This document shows, piece after piece, positions 11,334 to 24,900 of a DNA stretch of 64,000 bases. Source of the stretch: Limnoperna fortunei. Taxonomy: Eukaryota; Mollusca; Bivalvia; Mytilida; Modiolidae. The stretch lies in NCBI GenBank assembly GCA_944474755.1, contig OX104112.1, forward strand, positions 81,109,756 through 81,173,755, given 5' to 3'. Numbering within the stretch: position 1 is the first letter of the stretch; every line of letters begins with the position of its first letter. The position numbers and the translations under genes were made by a program. The notes under the pieces are model-generated. The model did no database searches. It was not told where the DNA came from and was given only the letters and a program-made list of their open reading frames with translations.

Positions 11334-11665
11334 TATTGATAGATTGGATTTTTGATTTACGTCCAGCCAGAAGTAATTTAGCTACATTCAGGACGAGAAC
11401 AAGTTAACAAACAGTAAATCAATAGGAAAAAAGGAATAGTAGCAGGACTTAAGCCTTTTGTAGCAGCTGCAATGGGTCTTACTCTTTTTCTACCTAAGGG
11501 GTCTTTATTGTGCAAGGAGCATATGGCATTCTCCAAACATATCACCCACTACAGTCAATGGCCAGGTTTTCCGTATTATGACCAAACAATCCCCAAACTG
11601 ACACCTGAAAGTGCTGGACTGCTCTCTGGGTCAAGCACTGTAAACCCTTCCAGTATAATCCCAGT
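11334..11665 (-). mobile_element. SINE-like dispersed repeat, family B, partial
   Basis: Shares ordered segments with 63651-64000 and 35191-35699: a GATT-type run, TTTACGTCCAGC, ATTCAGGACG-GAACAAGTTAAC, CTTTTGTAGC, GGGGTCTTTATTGTGCAAGG, CACCCACTA and TTTTCCGTATTATGACC. The 3' tail is at the low-coordinate end, so the copy is minus-oriented. An 84-codon plus frame inside (11472-11726) is spurious. Confidence 0.7.
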
Positions 11666-14349
11666 ACATATTTATATATTTATAGTCAAAAGACTGATAA
11701 ATTGTACAATGTATGCAGGATCTTAGGGAAACACCCTATATAAGTACCACAATGGTTTTTTTATATACCTGTAGATGTATATATTTTCAAAGAAGCTGCT
11801 GTAACACTCAGGAGTCAACTGTACACATTTTTATTTTATACTAGCAATAGTTAGAAATTCTTTTCAGTAAGTATACAAATTAATGAAACCACTTACTTAT
11901 TTATTTCTATGTTATTGTTGGGTACATTTATACCATGTATTTGTGGCCATGCACTTTACTTTCATGAGCATATACATCTCTTTGCTGACATAGATTTTTT
12001 TTAAAATTAATGGCACACCTTTTATAAACACCATTCAAATCTATATTACTATTATGACCCTAAGAAGATCCAATGAAATGTATGCATTTGTCAGCAACTG
12101 TCCAAAATACTCCATTACTACAGCCGCTCCAATTCCCATTTAGGACAGCTCCTGTATAAACATCACCACTTGACTGCTTTTAAGGAGTATATATCATGGG
12201 AATATACTGTGTTGATAAATTGATCCTATTACATTTCAAATAAAATTCAATTTGTGATGTGTTTATATGGGAAATGCTCACGAACTGTTTAAATAGAACA
12301 AATAAATGTTAGAAGTCTAAAAGGCAAAAAACATTTGTTACCTCAAATTGTGTTTAAAATTAAGAAGTACATCAATTGATATAGGGAATAATATTGATCT
12401 TTTAATAGTGAAAATGTTATAAATTCACTGCATGTGGCAATTAGAATTCTGAAGGACAGTTGCGAACACATATAAATGCTTTAGGAATAAATGAAATGAT
12501 TATTAAAAGGATTAAATTACCATTAAAATTAGACAGTGGTAACATAAAATGTCCTTAACCACTGAAATAACAATTTATTTTCTGATGCATAGTTTCAATA
12601 TTTAATTAAAGAACCAAAAAAAAAACCAGTTGCAAATGCACAAAGAAATGAATTTCAAAAGTCAGTAAACCAGAGTATCAATATTTGCTCTTTAATTAAA
12701 TCTTGATGATGATATTAATCAGTCCCATATTCAGGTAAATGCTTGAAAAATGAAACTGTCAATATCTAAATTAACACAAAGTAACTCTTCACAGTGGTTT
12801 CTGATGAGTCATACATAACTCATTTGTCTTTTTTTTCAACCAAAAGGTTTAGATAATTTTTCACATGCATTATGTATGTTTTATGTCAATAAAAGATTTT
12901 TTCCTGTAAGGCTAAAGGCTGTTGTAACATTAATGTGAAACTATAATCCGAATTTTAAATCAGATTATTTATCATCTATTGATTTACATGAAAAAGAATT
13001 TAAATAATATTGTGTATGCCATTTTTAAACACACATCAATATTCTATTGTTTTTTTCAAATTTTTATATTGATCATGCATTAAGATTAAAAATTAAGATA
13101 AAGAAGAACATGCCACATTATTCCCAGCCCACCACTTTTTGGTTTATCTATTTACGCTGTATGGATACAAATTGGGTCTATCAAGTCTTCCTAGGAAGGC
13201 ATGTCTTACCTGGATGGCCAACAGTTTAGATCAATATGGCAAAGAGAATTTAAAAAAATTCTTTTTTTTTAAAGTTTGGGTTGGTTCCTTCACAATTTTT
13301 AGAAGAAGTTATGGATAAGAGAAGAACTGCCCACCCCTAACCATCAAAATGAATAACAACTCTTTAAAAGACAAAAATAGCTGGTTTATGTTGACAGTTC
13401 ATAATTATGAATATAAGCGTGTTTACAAACAGGTATACAGTACATATAGTTGTAGAAAACACAAGCCAATAACCAGATTGTAAAGATGAAAATGACATAA
13501 CATAGAATTCTTCATAGAAGAAGCACACTAGTATACTGGGTAAGTGTGGTTTAGTTCCCTTTAGTAGCTTACAGTAACTGAGCCAGGATGATGATGCAAG
13601 ATGACACATATTCATTATGTGATGACCCTACTTTTCAAGTAACACAAAAATTGTCACTTTCAAATCCTGTCTTAATACCATACTTAAGTCATGGCAGAAA
13701 TGATTTTCAGATAACTAACTGTTACATCACCCTGCTTATAAATGAAGACACAAGTCTCAATAATTGAATCAACATTTTCTAGTTAAAAGTATAAGAGACC
13801 TCCAAAGGATGTATGTGTGAAAGAAAACGATAAAGAGCTAAATCAAATATTAAAAGATAACGACACTGCCTTGTACAGTACTGATTTAATGTTTTAAAAA
13901 GGATCAATTATATGAAGTTAAAACCAAGAAAATGTCCTGATTTGTCTTCCAAATTAACTGCTTTAACAGAAAATCCATCTAGTTCTTTTAAGCGTTTGAC
14001 AGTGAAGCAAGGTTTTATGGAGATGTGATGACCATTCCAAGACAAAAAGCCATCATGCTGAAGCTTTTATGGCCACCACTGTTTAATTAAATGGCAGAAC
14101 ATAACCTCTGTATGATTCCAATCCATTTTGTTTTCTTGGAATGAGATGATGAATTTGTCCAGACAAGTTATTATTTAACTCAAAAGTTTACCTATTACTC
14201 AATAAATTAAAAGGTTTTGACCAGGACATGTTGTATTTTACTATGTGTATACATATTGTATTGTGTCTTTTTACTTATTTTTAATTATAAGAAAGAGATT
14301 CTACAAAGTTTCATATTTTTGTCTGTATTTATGCTCATATTATTGTATG

Positions 14350-14585
14350 TTTGAATGATGATTTCAGCAATTTTTCAGCAATATCATTGCATCCAGTTTT
14401 TATTGGGGAGGAAGCCTGAGTACCCGGAGAAAACCCCGGACCTTTGGTAGAAAAACTGGCAATCCTTGTCAATTAAGATTGGAGTCAAGTACACACTGCC
14501 CGCAGTGAGACTTGAACCCGCAATCTCAGTGTTGACAGACCACACTGATCAATAGTAGATGAACTACCTTAACCACTGAATTGGA
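14350..14585 (-). mobile_element. tRNA-derived SINE (family A)
   Basis: Minus-oriented copy of the family seen intact at 37109 and 49250: head with CAGTGGTTAAGGTAGTTC, a box-B-like GCGGGTTCAAGTCTCACTG, the central segment GGGGTTTTCTCCGGGTACTC, and the tail AAAAACTGGATGCAATGATA then TTGCTGAAA. The extreme 5' head is eroded where it meets a family-B fragment. Confidence 0.85.
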
Positions 14586-14589
14586 ATGG

Positions 14590-14815
14590 GTAGGGGCGAA
14601 AAATTCAGTCTTTGTAGCGGCTCTTATCAACATGATATCTATAAAAGGGATCCTATTCATGCAAGGAGTGTGGTAATCTTGAAACACATACCCACTGTGG
14701 TCTGTTGTCAGGCTTTCCGTTTTATGACCTGATAACCCTGCAACAAGAGGGGGACACGCTGGGCATCTCCGAGGGTGGAGCACTGTGAACCCTCACAGTA
14801 TGGTGACCCCAAACC
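14590..14815 (-). mobile_element. SINE-like repeat family B, 5' portion
   Basis: Shares GTAGGGGCG-AAAATT, TTTGTAGCGGCT, GCAAGGAGTGTGG, ACCCACTGTGGTC, CAGGCTTTCCGTTTTATGAC and a GAACCCTCACAGTA end with the other copies. The 3' tail is missing; the copy abuts the family-A SINE. Confidence 0.7.
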
Positions 14816-16427
14816 AATGTTATACAGTTTACTAGTACTTGCCACTATTGGTTGTTGGTAACGGTACTCCAAACTCCTATGTTAGCTGAAAGCTGCTTAA
14901 AATTTCAATCGAATCTGTCAATCATATATCAAGGAAAAAGATTTTAAATAAATTGGAAATACTCAGGTTTCAGTCATATGTGAAATTCTATACCTTTTAT
15001 CAGTATTTAGCTGTGCTTGAAAGATATTGGTACTTTGGCTTCATCCGAGAACCTATTATTCTTAACATACTTCTCATATTTTAAATCAAATTAAAATTTC
15101 AAACCCATATGAAACCAAATCAATGTTTAATCTTGATCTGAAAATTTAGTCTTAATTAACTACAATGTAGGATTAAACCTAATTTGAGTAGAAATTCATA
15201 AGGAATCGTCTCTTGCAGAGTAAAAATCCGTTTAGGAAAGGTTTTAAGTCACGGTTATAAGATTTATTCCTTTTTCGCTATCGATAAATCACTCCCTTGT
15301 TGAAAAATCAATTTTCTTACAAATAATTGATCCCTTCCTTTATCAGAATGCTAGCTATTATGTATATAGTTTGGATAAATCTTAGCAAAGCGATAAATTA
15401 TACAATATTAGCGCCACAACTTATCAAGCAGAAAAATGTTTGACATTGAGGCACAAGCTATTGTTAATTTTCAATTTTGCAAATGGGCACTTGGCTTAGT
15501 GGTAGCAACCTCTTTCATCGCAGACACAATTACAATGATTTTTTCACTGATTAAATGCTATCCATCTCCAAAGATCAAGAAAATTTCAATACAACTATAT
15601 TGTATATCAGTCTTACCAGTGCCAAATACTATATGGTAGGTCGTTGTAATATTCGCTTGACTGAATGAATCGAGGTTTCTATGTATTTGATATGCAAATG
15701 AAGATGAGCTGGTCTTTCATTTGGTTATATATCTATATCAGACAACACAAATGTTCATTTGACCAATGCAGCAGACGGTTATCTTGTGACTCAAGTGAAC
15801 TTAACAAGATACTTATGGCTAACTGCAATATTGGTACAATTTACAACTTTTTTGAACTTTTATTCAGTTATCAGTGTTAAAATAGAAATAAAAAAAGCCT
15901 CAGCAGTAATTTTATTAGACCCTTAATTTATAGTACAAAATTTAAATTATTGTTATTTTAATACATTTGAACAGTTCTTTCAATAAGCACTTTGTAAGAC
16001 ATTGTATGTCACCCACAAGACAGCAAGTTAATCGAATCAATTGTGTGTTACAGACTTTAATTACTTAATGTTCATGTAACAATAGGCATTTATGTACAAT
16101 AAAGGCTGGAAACCTTCAGACAACAATCTCTCATTCAGAGATACAGTAATTTACTGAAATCTCCTCTTTCTCTAGATTTGATAAGTTTTGCATAATTCTT
16201 GTTGATACTTTTCTAAATATAAGTTTTGGTATTTAATTTTATTTGACAGTTAACTAAATTGACTAAATTCAGCAATAAAATAAGAAAATGTGTCTCTGCG
16301 ACACTGATGTCCGGCTTGGCAGATATTAGTAAACCACTCTTTTAAAAAGTTCACTCAAGCATGAAATATTTAGCACAGCCATCAGACTCTTGCTAGTAAA
16401 AAAACCTCATCACATTGTAACTGAAAC

Positions 16428-17396
16428 TAGAGGCTCCTAGAAGCATGTAATCGCTCACTTGGAAAACAAATTACGTCAACTATATTTAAATTTTTGCCAT
16501 TTACAGTTTCAGGCAGTTGTTGTAGCTTTTAAAAAATCAAAACATTTATTCAAAAAAGTACTATAAGAGGCCATCAGACAATTTCTGAAAATTAAATTAA
16601 TGTAGGCCTAGGTTAACATGGACCAGCACTAAGTCGTGCTAATTAAGTATACCCCCACTCAACCATTTTGCGGCTCAGAAAGCAGGAAGTAGATAACTGA
16701 CTAACTAAAAAGGGGCGGTGTGGTACAACTCAACATGCTAAAGCTGTGCAAGAAATTTGAAATCAATCCTTTTAGAAGCAGAGAAATCTGTTACACAATT
16801 TTTTCCTATTTTGACCCTTGAAACAGTTTAGCTGTTATAGTTTTTTTATGGGACAAAAATGGACAATTTCATAAAAAAATTGTCATTAAGGGCAATAACT
16901 CAAATAAGGAGTCATCTGACAATTTCAGACCAATAAAGTGAATTGTAGGACTTGTATTACTGATCAATATAGTTTTCAAGTTATGAAAATTTTGTCCAAA
17001 ATCATTGTTAAAGGGCAATAACTCCTACAGGAAGCCATTACACATCTTCACACTCATAGCAACTTTTGTAGACCTTAATGTGCTAATCAATTTGAAGTAA
17101 AAGTTTTCCCTATAGCTATAATCATTTAGAGATATTGAGGAAAAACGTGTGTTGACACCCATGTTCTATTTTTAGTAACATTTGCCATCTTTGTCTGTTG
17201 ATCAACACCCATGCATACAAATTTGAAACTAGGAACTCTTAAGATGATTGTGGCCACGTTTGAAAAAAGTTAGCCAAGTGGTCTCACAGATTTTTGAAAA
17301 GATTACAAAGGATGATGAACAATGGACGACAGAGGACAGGCAACGGACGCCAAGTGTTAGCAAAACCTCACATAGACCTTTGGTTCAGGTGAGCTA
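16428..17396 (+). mobile_element. long dispersed repeat, family C (GAGGCTC...GGTGAGCTA)
   Basis: Starts TAGAGGCTCCTAG-AAGCATG, then CGCTCACTTGG, and ends GGACGCCAAGTGTTAGC...GGTTCAGGTGAGCTA. The inner block with GGGCAATAACTC-CTA, GAAGCCAT and AAGTTTC-like words matches 46090-47576 and 34288-35762. Both ends carry TA and related inverted words (GCTCACxTG and CAGGTGAGC). No coding capacity. I recall similar sequences as abundant repeats in bivalves; it is probably a non-autonomous DNA element. Confidence 0.75.
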
Positions 17397-18065
17397 AAAT
17401 CCTTCAAAGCAAAGATAAACCTGAGATGGGACAGACAGACAAACAGAAAAAAAACTGTCCTCCAACTGGCAAGAAATAAAAATGACCAGTATATACATGG
17501 GTATGTTTAGGTTGCTAATTTCATTAGTTGAATTAGGCTATAGCTTCTATATCCTGTAGGAACCTCCTACAAGGGTGGTTATGGACGAGTGGGACGAATA
17601 AATACACAACTCATTTTTTCACAATAGAATATAAAATGAGTAATATGTTGAATCCTAACCCTATACTATATATTACATAAACTTCTAGCTAAGACTGTAG
17701 TCTATGTATCCAACCATATCTGTAGACTCCAAACTTCTGCCTATAACCACCCATGCCATGGTCTTTACCCAATTTTTATTATCAATACATGTATTAACTT
17801 GATTATTTTATCAGTTCTGCGAGGAAAACCAAGTTTTTAAATCTAGACTTCTGTGTTACAGCAGTCAGAAGCTTGCTGATTTACACTAAGGTCAGAACCA
17901 CACCAAAGATGTAGTCATAGCTCTGATTCATACAGCTTATTTACACCAAGGTCAGTGTCATTTCCAGGGCAATACACCAAAAACAAATGTCAAATTGTTT
18001 ATATACACCATGTTGAGTGTTGTAGCAATGTATCAGTCTGCTTATTTAAAACACAGACACTGCTG

Positions 18066-18118
18066 TATCTAGGAACCCACGATACAGTTTTATACCTAAG
18101 GCCTGCATTGCGTATTTA
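18066..18118. repeat. orphan 54-bp minisatellite unit
   Basis: One diverged unit (ATCTAGGAACCCACGATACA... to GCATTGCGTATTTA) of the array that resumes at 19290. It is separated from the array by the element at 18119-19289. Confidence 0.85.
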
Positions 18119-19289
18119 CAGGGATTTTCCTACCTTTTTTCAAATGGGGCCTTGGCCCCTGATAATTGGGAAAATTACGACGTAAACTCCACAATTGGGA
18201 AAAGTCTTAAATATGAATAAAGTAAAAACATTGCTTTTAAAAATCAATGTTTTTAACGAAAATGTTTCTTGTCTGTTAATTAATCATGAGTGACAGAATG
18301 GAATCTAAATGCCTGACCAGAAAATTGACAAATTCAAATCAGTTTTCATAAATATTTTGGAAAAAGTTACCAAATTTACATATGTAGCCAACTGTGCTGA
18401 CATCATACTCAGAGAAAAAAATCCAGGAATCTTGGTGGAATTAATTAGAAACTGAATTGCAAACATCATATTTTACTTTCACTTTCACTCTCGTTTGTTC
18501 TGGGGTCTTTATAAATGACTGGATAAGAACTAAATCAGATATACTAAACTCTAAAAATGTGCATCACGTTGGCCTTTAGTTAACCCTGATTCGTATGCTA
18601 GTCTAATGACAAGGGTCGGTAGCGAACGTTCGGTTGAATGCCGATAATGGATGGGTCTAGAGGTGCAAGAAAACTCATGATTTTCAATTCACCAAGGCTC
18701 TGTTCAATATTTAATTTCGTAAAAAACAAAATTTCCTAGTTTTGATACACTGCGTCATCGTTCCCCTTCGGTAGTATTTCGCGTTGTGTAATGCCATTTT
18801 TGAACGTTACTGCAGGGTCACGCTTCATTCCAAATGTATTCCTCCGACTTATTCTTTTCTAGACAACGCTATTTAAACAAACAAAAAACAGCCCATAATA
18901 CTGGACATCGTAAATATAAAGTAATTTGTGTTATTTGCGGCATACAATTATCTTTCATATTACTGAACAAAGTTCCGCGACTTACCAAATCTAAGGTTTT
19001 TTTTATATCGTACCGGAATCTGTGTATTGGTATAAAACAAGCAAGCTCTAATATAAAACTGGTTGCCGTTATGACAAAAGATACCGGGAACAGTAGTTCG
19101 CGAAGTAATCAGATTTTGATTTTCTTTGTAATATTTCGGCTTTACGTGATTGAATTTATTTTTAGAATCCAGATTACAAAACCTTCTGAATTGGAAATTT
19201 TCACTTTCATAATTGGGAAAAAATATTAGTTTTTGCCATTGGGAATGGGGCCGAATATCGGCCCCAAAATAAAGGCAGGAAAATCCCTG
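18119..19289. mobile_element. 1.17-kb inverted-repeat DNA transposon, non-autonomous
   Basis: Seen: left end CAGGGATTTTCCTACC and right end GGCAGGAAAATCCCTG are inverted copies. Each is followed inward by a GC-rich palindrome (GGGGCCTTGGCCCC at about 18147; GGGGCCGAATATCGGCCCC at about 19246) and then by an AATTGGGAAAA word, again inverted. ATTTA borders both ends (18114-18118, 19290-19294) as a putative 5-bp target duplication. A 131-codon plus frame (18834-19229) and a 116-codon minus frame (18960-19310) match nothing I recognise. Known: CAGGG ends are common in hAT elements, but those make 8-bp duplications, so the superfamily is open. Confidence 0.85.
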
Positions 19290-20707
19290 ATTTATAGAAT
19301 AGGAACCCACAATACAGTGTTATACCTAAGGCATGCATTGTGTATTTATAGAATAGGAACCCACAATACAGTGTTATACCCAAGGACTGCATTGTGTATT
19401 TACAGAATAGGAGCCCACAATACAGTGTTATACCCAAGGACTGCATTGTGTATTTACAGAATAGGAACCCACAATACAGTGTTATACCTAAGGCCTGCAT
19501 CGTGTATTTATAGAATAGGAACCCACAATACAGTGTTATACCCAAGGACTGCATTGTGTATTTACAGAATAGGAACCCACAATACAGTGTTATACCCAAG
19601 GACTGCATTGTGTATTTACAGAATAGGAACCCACAATACAGTGTTATACCTAAGGACTGCATTGTGTATTTACAGAATAGGAACCCACAATACAGTGTTA
19701 TACCTAAGGACTGCAATTTGTGTATTTACAGAATAGGAACCCACAATACAGTGTTATACCCAAGGACTGCATTGTGTATTTATAGAATAGAAACTCATGA
19801 TACAGTGTTATACCTAAGGCCTGCATTGTGTATTTACAGAATAGGAACCCACAATACAGTGTTATACCCAAGGACTGCATTGTGTATTTATAGAATAGGA
19901 ACCCACAATACAATGTTATACCCAAGGACTGCATTGTGTATTTACAGAATAGGAACCCACAATACTGTGTTATACGAAAGGACTGCATTGTGTATTTATA
20001 GAATAGGAACCCACAATGCAGTGTTATACCTATGGACTGCATTGTGTATTTATAGAATAGGAACCCACAATACAGTGTTATACCTATGGACTGCATTGTG
20101 TATTTATAGAAAAGGAACCCACAATACAGTGTTATACCTAAGGACTGCATTGTGTATTTATAGAATAGAAACTCATGATATAGTGTTATACCTAAGGCAT
20201 GCATTGTGTATTTATAGAATAGGAACCCACAATACAGTGTTATACCTAAGGACTGCATCATGTATTTATAGAATAGGAACCCACAAAACAGTGTTATACC
20301 CAAGGACTGCATTGTGTATTTATAGAATAGAAACTCATGATATAGTGTTATACCTAAGGCATGCATTGTGTATTTATAGAATAGGAACCCACAATACAGT
20401 GTTATACCTAAGGACTGCATCATGTATTTATAGAATAGGAACCCACAAAACAGTGTTATACCCAAGGACTGCATCATGTATTTATAGAATAGGAACCCAC
20501 AATACAGTGTTATACCTATGGACTGCATTGTGTATTTATAGAATAGGAACCCACAATACAGTGTTATACCTATGGACTGCATTGTGTATTTATAGAAAAG
20601 GAACCCACAATACAGTGTTATACCCAAGGACTACATCATGTATTTATAGAATAGGAACCCACAAAACAGTGTTATACCCAAGGACTGCATTGTGTATTTA
20701 TAGAAGA
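19290..20707. repeat. 54-bp minisatellite, about 26 copies
   Basis: Unit of 54 bp: GAATAGGAACCCACAATACA, then GTGTTATACC-CAAGGACTGC, then ATTGTGTATTTATA. As 54 is a multiple of three, open frames run along both strands (for example 393 codons at 19556-20737, repeat IYRIGTHNTVLYPRTALC; 307 codons on minus at 19704-20627). Variant units with GAAACTCATGAT occur near 19787, 20163 and 20325; the last two lie 162 bp apart, marking a three-unit higher-order duplication. Non-coding in my reading. Confidence 0.95.
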
Positions 20708-21774
20708 GACATAGGTAGGAAATGCATTGGTTATTGACACTACAGACAGTGTTGTAGCTGGTGAAGCAGATCACAGACAGTGTCATAGCTGTTGATGTCA
20801 CAGTAGAGGAGTATGCTTGTGGAATTACATAAACAAATAACACTCCAATAAATAAAGCTGACATATTATGTATATGCTAGTGGTCAAACTGAATGGATAA
20901 ATATCTGTATGTTCCAGATCTAAAAGTTACTCGTATGAGTTTCACTATCATCTGATTTCATCAACCTGATACCTTATAATTTGTGACAGTCAAATTAGAC
21001 AACGGCAGATACATTTATTTCCTGTGAATATTTCCCATAGAGAGGATCGTATCTTTCACTATGTAAATTGACGTTTTATTAATTTTCTAATCCACTGATT
21101 CCGGTTATCGTTATTCAAATTTCTATCATATTTCAAATCAATGTTGATGCTTTAGCAATGCAGTACAATAAAACGTCATTTCTTTTATCTTTGTAGGATA
21201 TTTAATGGGCTTTGTTAATTAATTTCAGTTCCTAAAACATGCTAAGAGGTACTATGTATGGAAATCTGTTAAAATATTTCATTTTACCAGTCATGTAGAG
21301 ATCATAATTCTAGATTTCAAGATAATGTTATTTAATGTCCCAAATTCCATTTATATTTATGTTTTTTTCCATGTTTATGTACCCAGTAAAAGAAGATTGC
21401 ATATCAAAGCAGTTTACAGATTGTTTCCATAAAAAAACTGACTTTTTGGTGCATAAAACAGAATAGAATAATATAAGTGTTCTCTGAATAAGCCATGTAA
21501 TCCAAAATGATATTCAATCAGTGATAGAAATAAACTGTATAGGAAATATCATGTTGACAAAAAAGATATGATTAACACACAAATATTACAGTATAGTTAC
21601 TTTCCAAAACAAACTATCAGGATAGAAATACCGTAACTATTACATGTTTGATTCGGGTATAAGTACATCCTCAATTCAAAGACATTTTCTTAGATCTTGG
21701 TCTGAAGACATTATACAACTTTCAAATACATAGCTGACTTGCAAGTAATCAAATTTAACCAGCATTCAGCATCA

Positions 21775-21975
21775 AATGCCAGGCCTCGACATGAAACCCC
21801 CAAAGCCAGAGGAAAGTGGACAACCCCCACAACAGCTGGAAGGAATACACAGAGACAGAGCTGAAGAGGAAGGAAACCAACTAAACGGAGGCAGTGAAAA
21901 AAGCCCAGAACAGAATGCACTCGCGGCGAGTCGTCGATAGCCTATACTCAAGTCTGGCTAAGGGCTAAGAAGAAG
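21775..21975 (+). pseudogene. decayed 3' end of a non-LTR retrotransposon ORF2
   Basis: Plus-strand reading from about 21837 gives WKEYTETELKRKETN, a stop, then TEAVKKAQNRMHSRRVVDSL and YSSLAKG before TAA. Known: this resembles the C-terminus of many non-LTR reverse transcriptases (W-x-x-x-x-x-x-(D/E)L...W-x-E-A-x-x-x-A-Q-(D/N)R-x-x-WR), where both interrupted positions are usually Trp. The upstream Arg/Gly/Pro-rich part is frameshifted. A TAAGAAGAAGAA tail follows, as expected at a 3' end. Dead copy. Confidence 0.55.
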
Positions 21976-24900
21976 AAATTTATTGTGTATACTCATTAAA
22001 AGGCTAAAATCCACAACATGTTGGTTGCTGTTGGAAATGAAACTGCCAGAAAAAAAACTTCAATGAATTGATGAAACAACATACTGCATTCATTGTTAGA
22101 TCGTGGATGCAACACAGTGTTGTATGGATAGCCTTTTGTTCTTAAATTAAAAGAATCTGTAAAACCCTTTTAAGGCCATGCTGCTGGATTATTCCTAAAC
22201 TAAAACTAATCCGTAAACAAATAAAACTAATTACATAATTTGTACTATGAGTATTTTATTTTTTAATTCATTACCTGTTTCATAAATATTTTTTGAGAAA
22301 ACAAAGGAAAAGGATATTTTTTATTGCCAAAAAATTTATAATAAAAAACCTCTTATGAATGGAATTATTTATTTTTCATTAGCAATAAATGTAATTCCTT
22401 AACAATGCTTTAGCTCTTAAAGGTGGATTTTTTTATTGTAAATGATGTATCAAAATAAATGAGCCTTCTTTATTTAAAAATTTATAAACATTGATCTGAG
22501 TGTTCAATATATTGATGACATAATTAGACACAGATTTTAGAATGCTCAGTAAAGAAATGAAGTTTATAGGTTTCTAGCATCAATGACATATTGTGTGCAC
22601 AGATCTGAACATCTTTAAACTTAAAAGATGTAATTTGATAAGAGTCTAATAATCTAACAAATATAAAACTAGTCACAATGTGAAAGGTGGATGTAAACAT
22701 CTGTTAAAATGCTGAATAACAAAGTTCAATACAATTACTCAAAAAATTTGATAATGTTTGCTAAACTTGAAATAAAAATTAAGAAATTTAGATCTCTTTC
22801 AAAATAATGAAAACAAGGATTGCTAGATGACTTTTTAACTTCAAACAGGAACAATTGGTATGCTACAGACAATGAACATCAATTACATGCAATATCTGAT
22901 TCTATTTTAGATCTTATGACAACATTAATTTACTGTTGATATTAATTTTAACATAACAGTATTTATTGAGTTTATTTTCACTTAACTTAATTTTGGATGT
23001 AAAGGTTTTAGAATTGTTTAAAATATCTTATATACATATTTTAATGACAAAAAAATTGAGTTTTAATTTTGAGAGTCCCAAAGCAAAATATGGCAGAATA
23101 TTTAATAATTAAATGATAAGGTCTGGTCATAATTATTTTTGTTAGTTCATTCAGATATATTCACACAAAATACATGTATACACATGTACGATTACATAAA
23201 AAAATGGAATAAACATACTGTGACAGACTAACAAGTATATTGCATCACTATCTCCTCCCCTTTCCTGGAAAATGTGGGGGGGGGGATATATTTTTGTTTA
23301 ATTGCATGTACCCATTTTTAATTGTTTTAAAATTCATATAAATCTTGAAATATCCCAATAATTGTTTTTACATGTTCAAAATGTTCATGATGTTATGAAA
23401 TATCTATGGTAACAATGTTCTGGTATCTCTATTTCTATTCATAATTTTTATAGCCAATATGTTTAAGGTTGATTCATATCCTAAATGAAAGTAGTCAAAA
23501 GTTTATAAACACTTTTACTTATATCATTATATTTTATAGCCTGGCCAAGAGTAAAATGATTAGAATTTTCATTTCGGATTGGCCATATTGTCTGGTTGGT
23601 TGATGTTCAAGTCCTTTTAGGCCTTTTGAATTGCTTTTGATGTAATTTTTAATTTTTCTACTACCCACCCCAGTAGTTCAGCTTCTATGGTAAAAGCAAC
23701 TTTCAAGCCATCTTTCAACTAAATCCTAGTTGAAACATATTAATTGTAGAATGAGTACCCTTCCTATTTAAACTATATAGAAAAAACATTTAATTTGATA
23801 TTTTGTCAAGTCCTTGACTTGATTCTAAAGACATGAGATTTGATAAAAGACTTAACACAAACAGAAAACTCACATCATATGAAGCCACGATTGTCTAAAA
23901 GTGACGGCTATATGAACATAACCTCATACAGAATTCACGTCACTACAACACATGTAACACACATAATGCTACATCTAAAGGAAAGATTGAAGTCTCAGAT
24001 AGTCAGTATTGACAATTTAATCAATCATAATACATGTAATACAATATAAACTATAAATTTACTACTGTATATGATTCCTACCAGTTATAGAGACCCTCAT
24101 AAAACATATAATATTCCAAATTAACCTGGTACATAATATAGTTTAATCTGGGGTGTGAACTAACAGAATTTTGTGCACAGGCTTTAAATAATAAGTTTTG
24201 TCATGAGAGTGTTGCAGTAACTTATTAAGTGGTTCTCGTTTATGACTGTAAATAGTTGGTCTTTATTTTCTACATGTATACTTTTTTTGCTTGGTATTAA
24301 GTTGTATTACTGTCAGACACAAACTCAGTGGCAATCTCATTGTCATAACAGTAGTATGACACTACAATATCCTAGCAATAGCTATCATTTCAGCTTAGTT
24401 ACTTATCCTGATAATACAATACTGACTAACTGGCAGAAGAGTTTTACTCCAGAATTTCACTGTAACTCCATTAAATGTCATGTGACCACATGCACATCTT
24501 TGTTATGCTTACAATCTTCAACTTTTAAGGATAATAAGAAAACTGTAGAAAGAACTGAAGACTAAGCAATTTACAGTAAACCTGTTTTAGATCTAAAAGA
24601 CCACTCAAGTGAGACGAAAAACATTGGTCTCAAAGACCAGGTAGTCTTATAGTAGGGGTTCAGTTACTTGTCAGGTAATTTACAATTCTACAAATAATGT
24701 GGTCGCTTGAAGAGGTTTACAGTTTCACTTTTTCTTTGCTGAGACAAGAAAATTCATTCACCAACAAATAAGAGTCGTAAATGTAGCAAAAAAGACATCA
24801 TGTTGGTTACATTTACATAATTATAAGGTAGACGGTGATGAGACAATTGACATGAACATGATAGACCAGACAACTCTAAGTCTGTAGCATTAAACAGAGC

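Noticed and set aside
18834..19229. 131-codon frame inside the inverted-repeat element as a transposase remnant
   Set aside because: No DDE, BED or hAT dimerisation motif is visible, and the opposite strand is open as well.
19204..20737. Open frames of 393, 307, 169 and 167 codons
   Set aside because: By-products of the 54-bp minisatellite, whose length is a multiple of three.
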